Assembly: GCA_900544105.1 (NCBI GenBank)
Contig: UQUC01000060.1
Span: forward strand, 1 to 13,644
Origin: an uncultured Oscillibacter sp.
Lineage (GTDB): Bacteria; Bacillota; Clostridia; Oscillospirales; Oscillospiraceae
Direction of reading: 5' to 3'
DNA: 13,644 nt
The first letter of the stretch is position 1. The number at the start of each line of letters is the position of its first letter. Below the pieces are notes generated by a model. The model was given only the letters and a program-made list of their open reading frames with translations. It had not been told where the DNA came from and searched no databases. Position numbers and translations under genes: made by a program. Positions 13,553 through 13,644 of this stretch are shown here, piece by piece.

Positions 13553-13581
13553 TTGCACGTAAGCAGAAAATGTGATAACAT
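13553..13581 (+). promoter_or_regulatory. Promoter driving repeat copy 3
   Basis: TTGCAC (13553-13558), a 17-base spacer and TAACAT (13576-13581) preceded by TGA (extended -10). The predicted start near 13588 is where sequence identity with repeat copy 2 begins. Confidence 0.7.
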
Positions 13582-13587
13582 ACAAGC

Positions 13588-13644
13588 AGTGAGACTGTCG
13601 ATAAAGTGGTAAATTCTCCGCGACGGTAAGGAAGGGTGTGCGCG
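13588..13644 (+). repeat. Interspersed structured repeat, copy 3 (5' part only)
   Basis: Matches the beginning of copy 2 (4210-4264), becoming nearly identical from ccgcgacggtaaggaag onward (one mismatch in the last 27 bases), with more differences and one gap in the first 30 bases. It is cut by the right edge of the window. Same orientation as the other copies. Confidence 0.85.

Overview
The window looks like chromosomal DNA from a GC-rich, low-copy-gene-density gut Firmicute, most likely an Oscillospiraceae (Flavonifractor / Oscillibacter / Lawsonibacter-like) anaerobe. The reasons are the strong AGGAGG-type ribosome binding sites, TTGnnn-N16/17-TAnnnT promoters that mostly carry a TGn extended -10, a T-box upstream of pheS, an IreB (UPF0297) protein, and a single-domain ModE-like regulator. 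No plasmid, phage or CRISPR feature is visible. Species identity is inference.

Layout. 1-160: the 3' part of an interspersed structured repeat (copy 1), then a GC-rich hairpin. 163-1490: a ModE-like regulator (minus) divergent from a WapI-like immunity-type protein and a small lipoprotein (plus); the divergent promoters appear to share one palindromic -35 box. 1528-1567: a bidirectional terminator, shared with a MATE efflux transporter (minus, 1587-3011). 3320-4162: a DUF368 (PopT-type) polyprenyl-phosphate transporter (plus). 4171-4478: the full repeat (copy 2), sandwiched between two copies of one terminator hairpin. 4494-7015 (minus): a three-gene operon of AbrB-like regulator, Alum_res/methionine gamma-lyase-family PLP enzyme and EamA/DMT permease. 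7181-8423 (minus): a conserved small protein and an exported SH3-SH3-NlpC/P60 peptidoglycan hydrolase from a near-consensus promoter. 8604-8849 (minus): ireB. 8947-13504 (minus): the pheST operon with its T-box leader. 13553-13644: an extended -10 promoter that fires straight into the 5' part of repeat copy 3.

The genes are largely ordinary housekeeping and envelope functions: phenylalanyl-tRNA synthetase under tRNA-sensing control, cell-wall remodelling, lipid-carrier recycling, drug/metabolite export and amino-acid-type PLP chemistry. The unusual content lies between and at the ends of genes. (i) A ~230-bp strongly structured repeat occurs three times in the same orientation and coincides with both window edges, which suggests an assembly broken at a high-copy element; one copy has a promoter whose predicted start equals the repeat boundary. 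(ii) A different ~151-bp hairpin-rich insert sits at the 3' end of pheT between two 68-bp copies of the pheT tail that differ only by synonymous changes. (iii) PheT carries a ~100-residue insertion and pheS-pheT are separated by a 260-bp palindrome-rich spacer. Both inserted elements are bracketed by long direct duplications at gene 3' ends, which may reflect one insertion mechanism.
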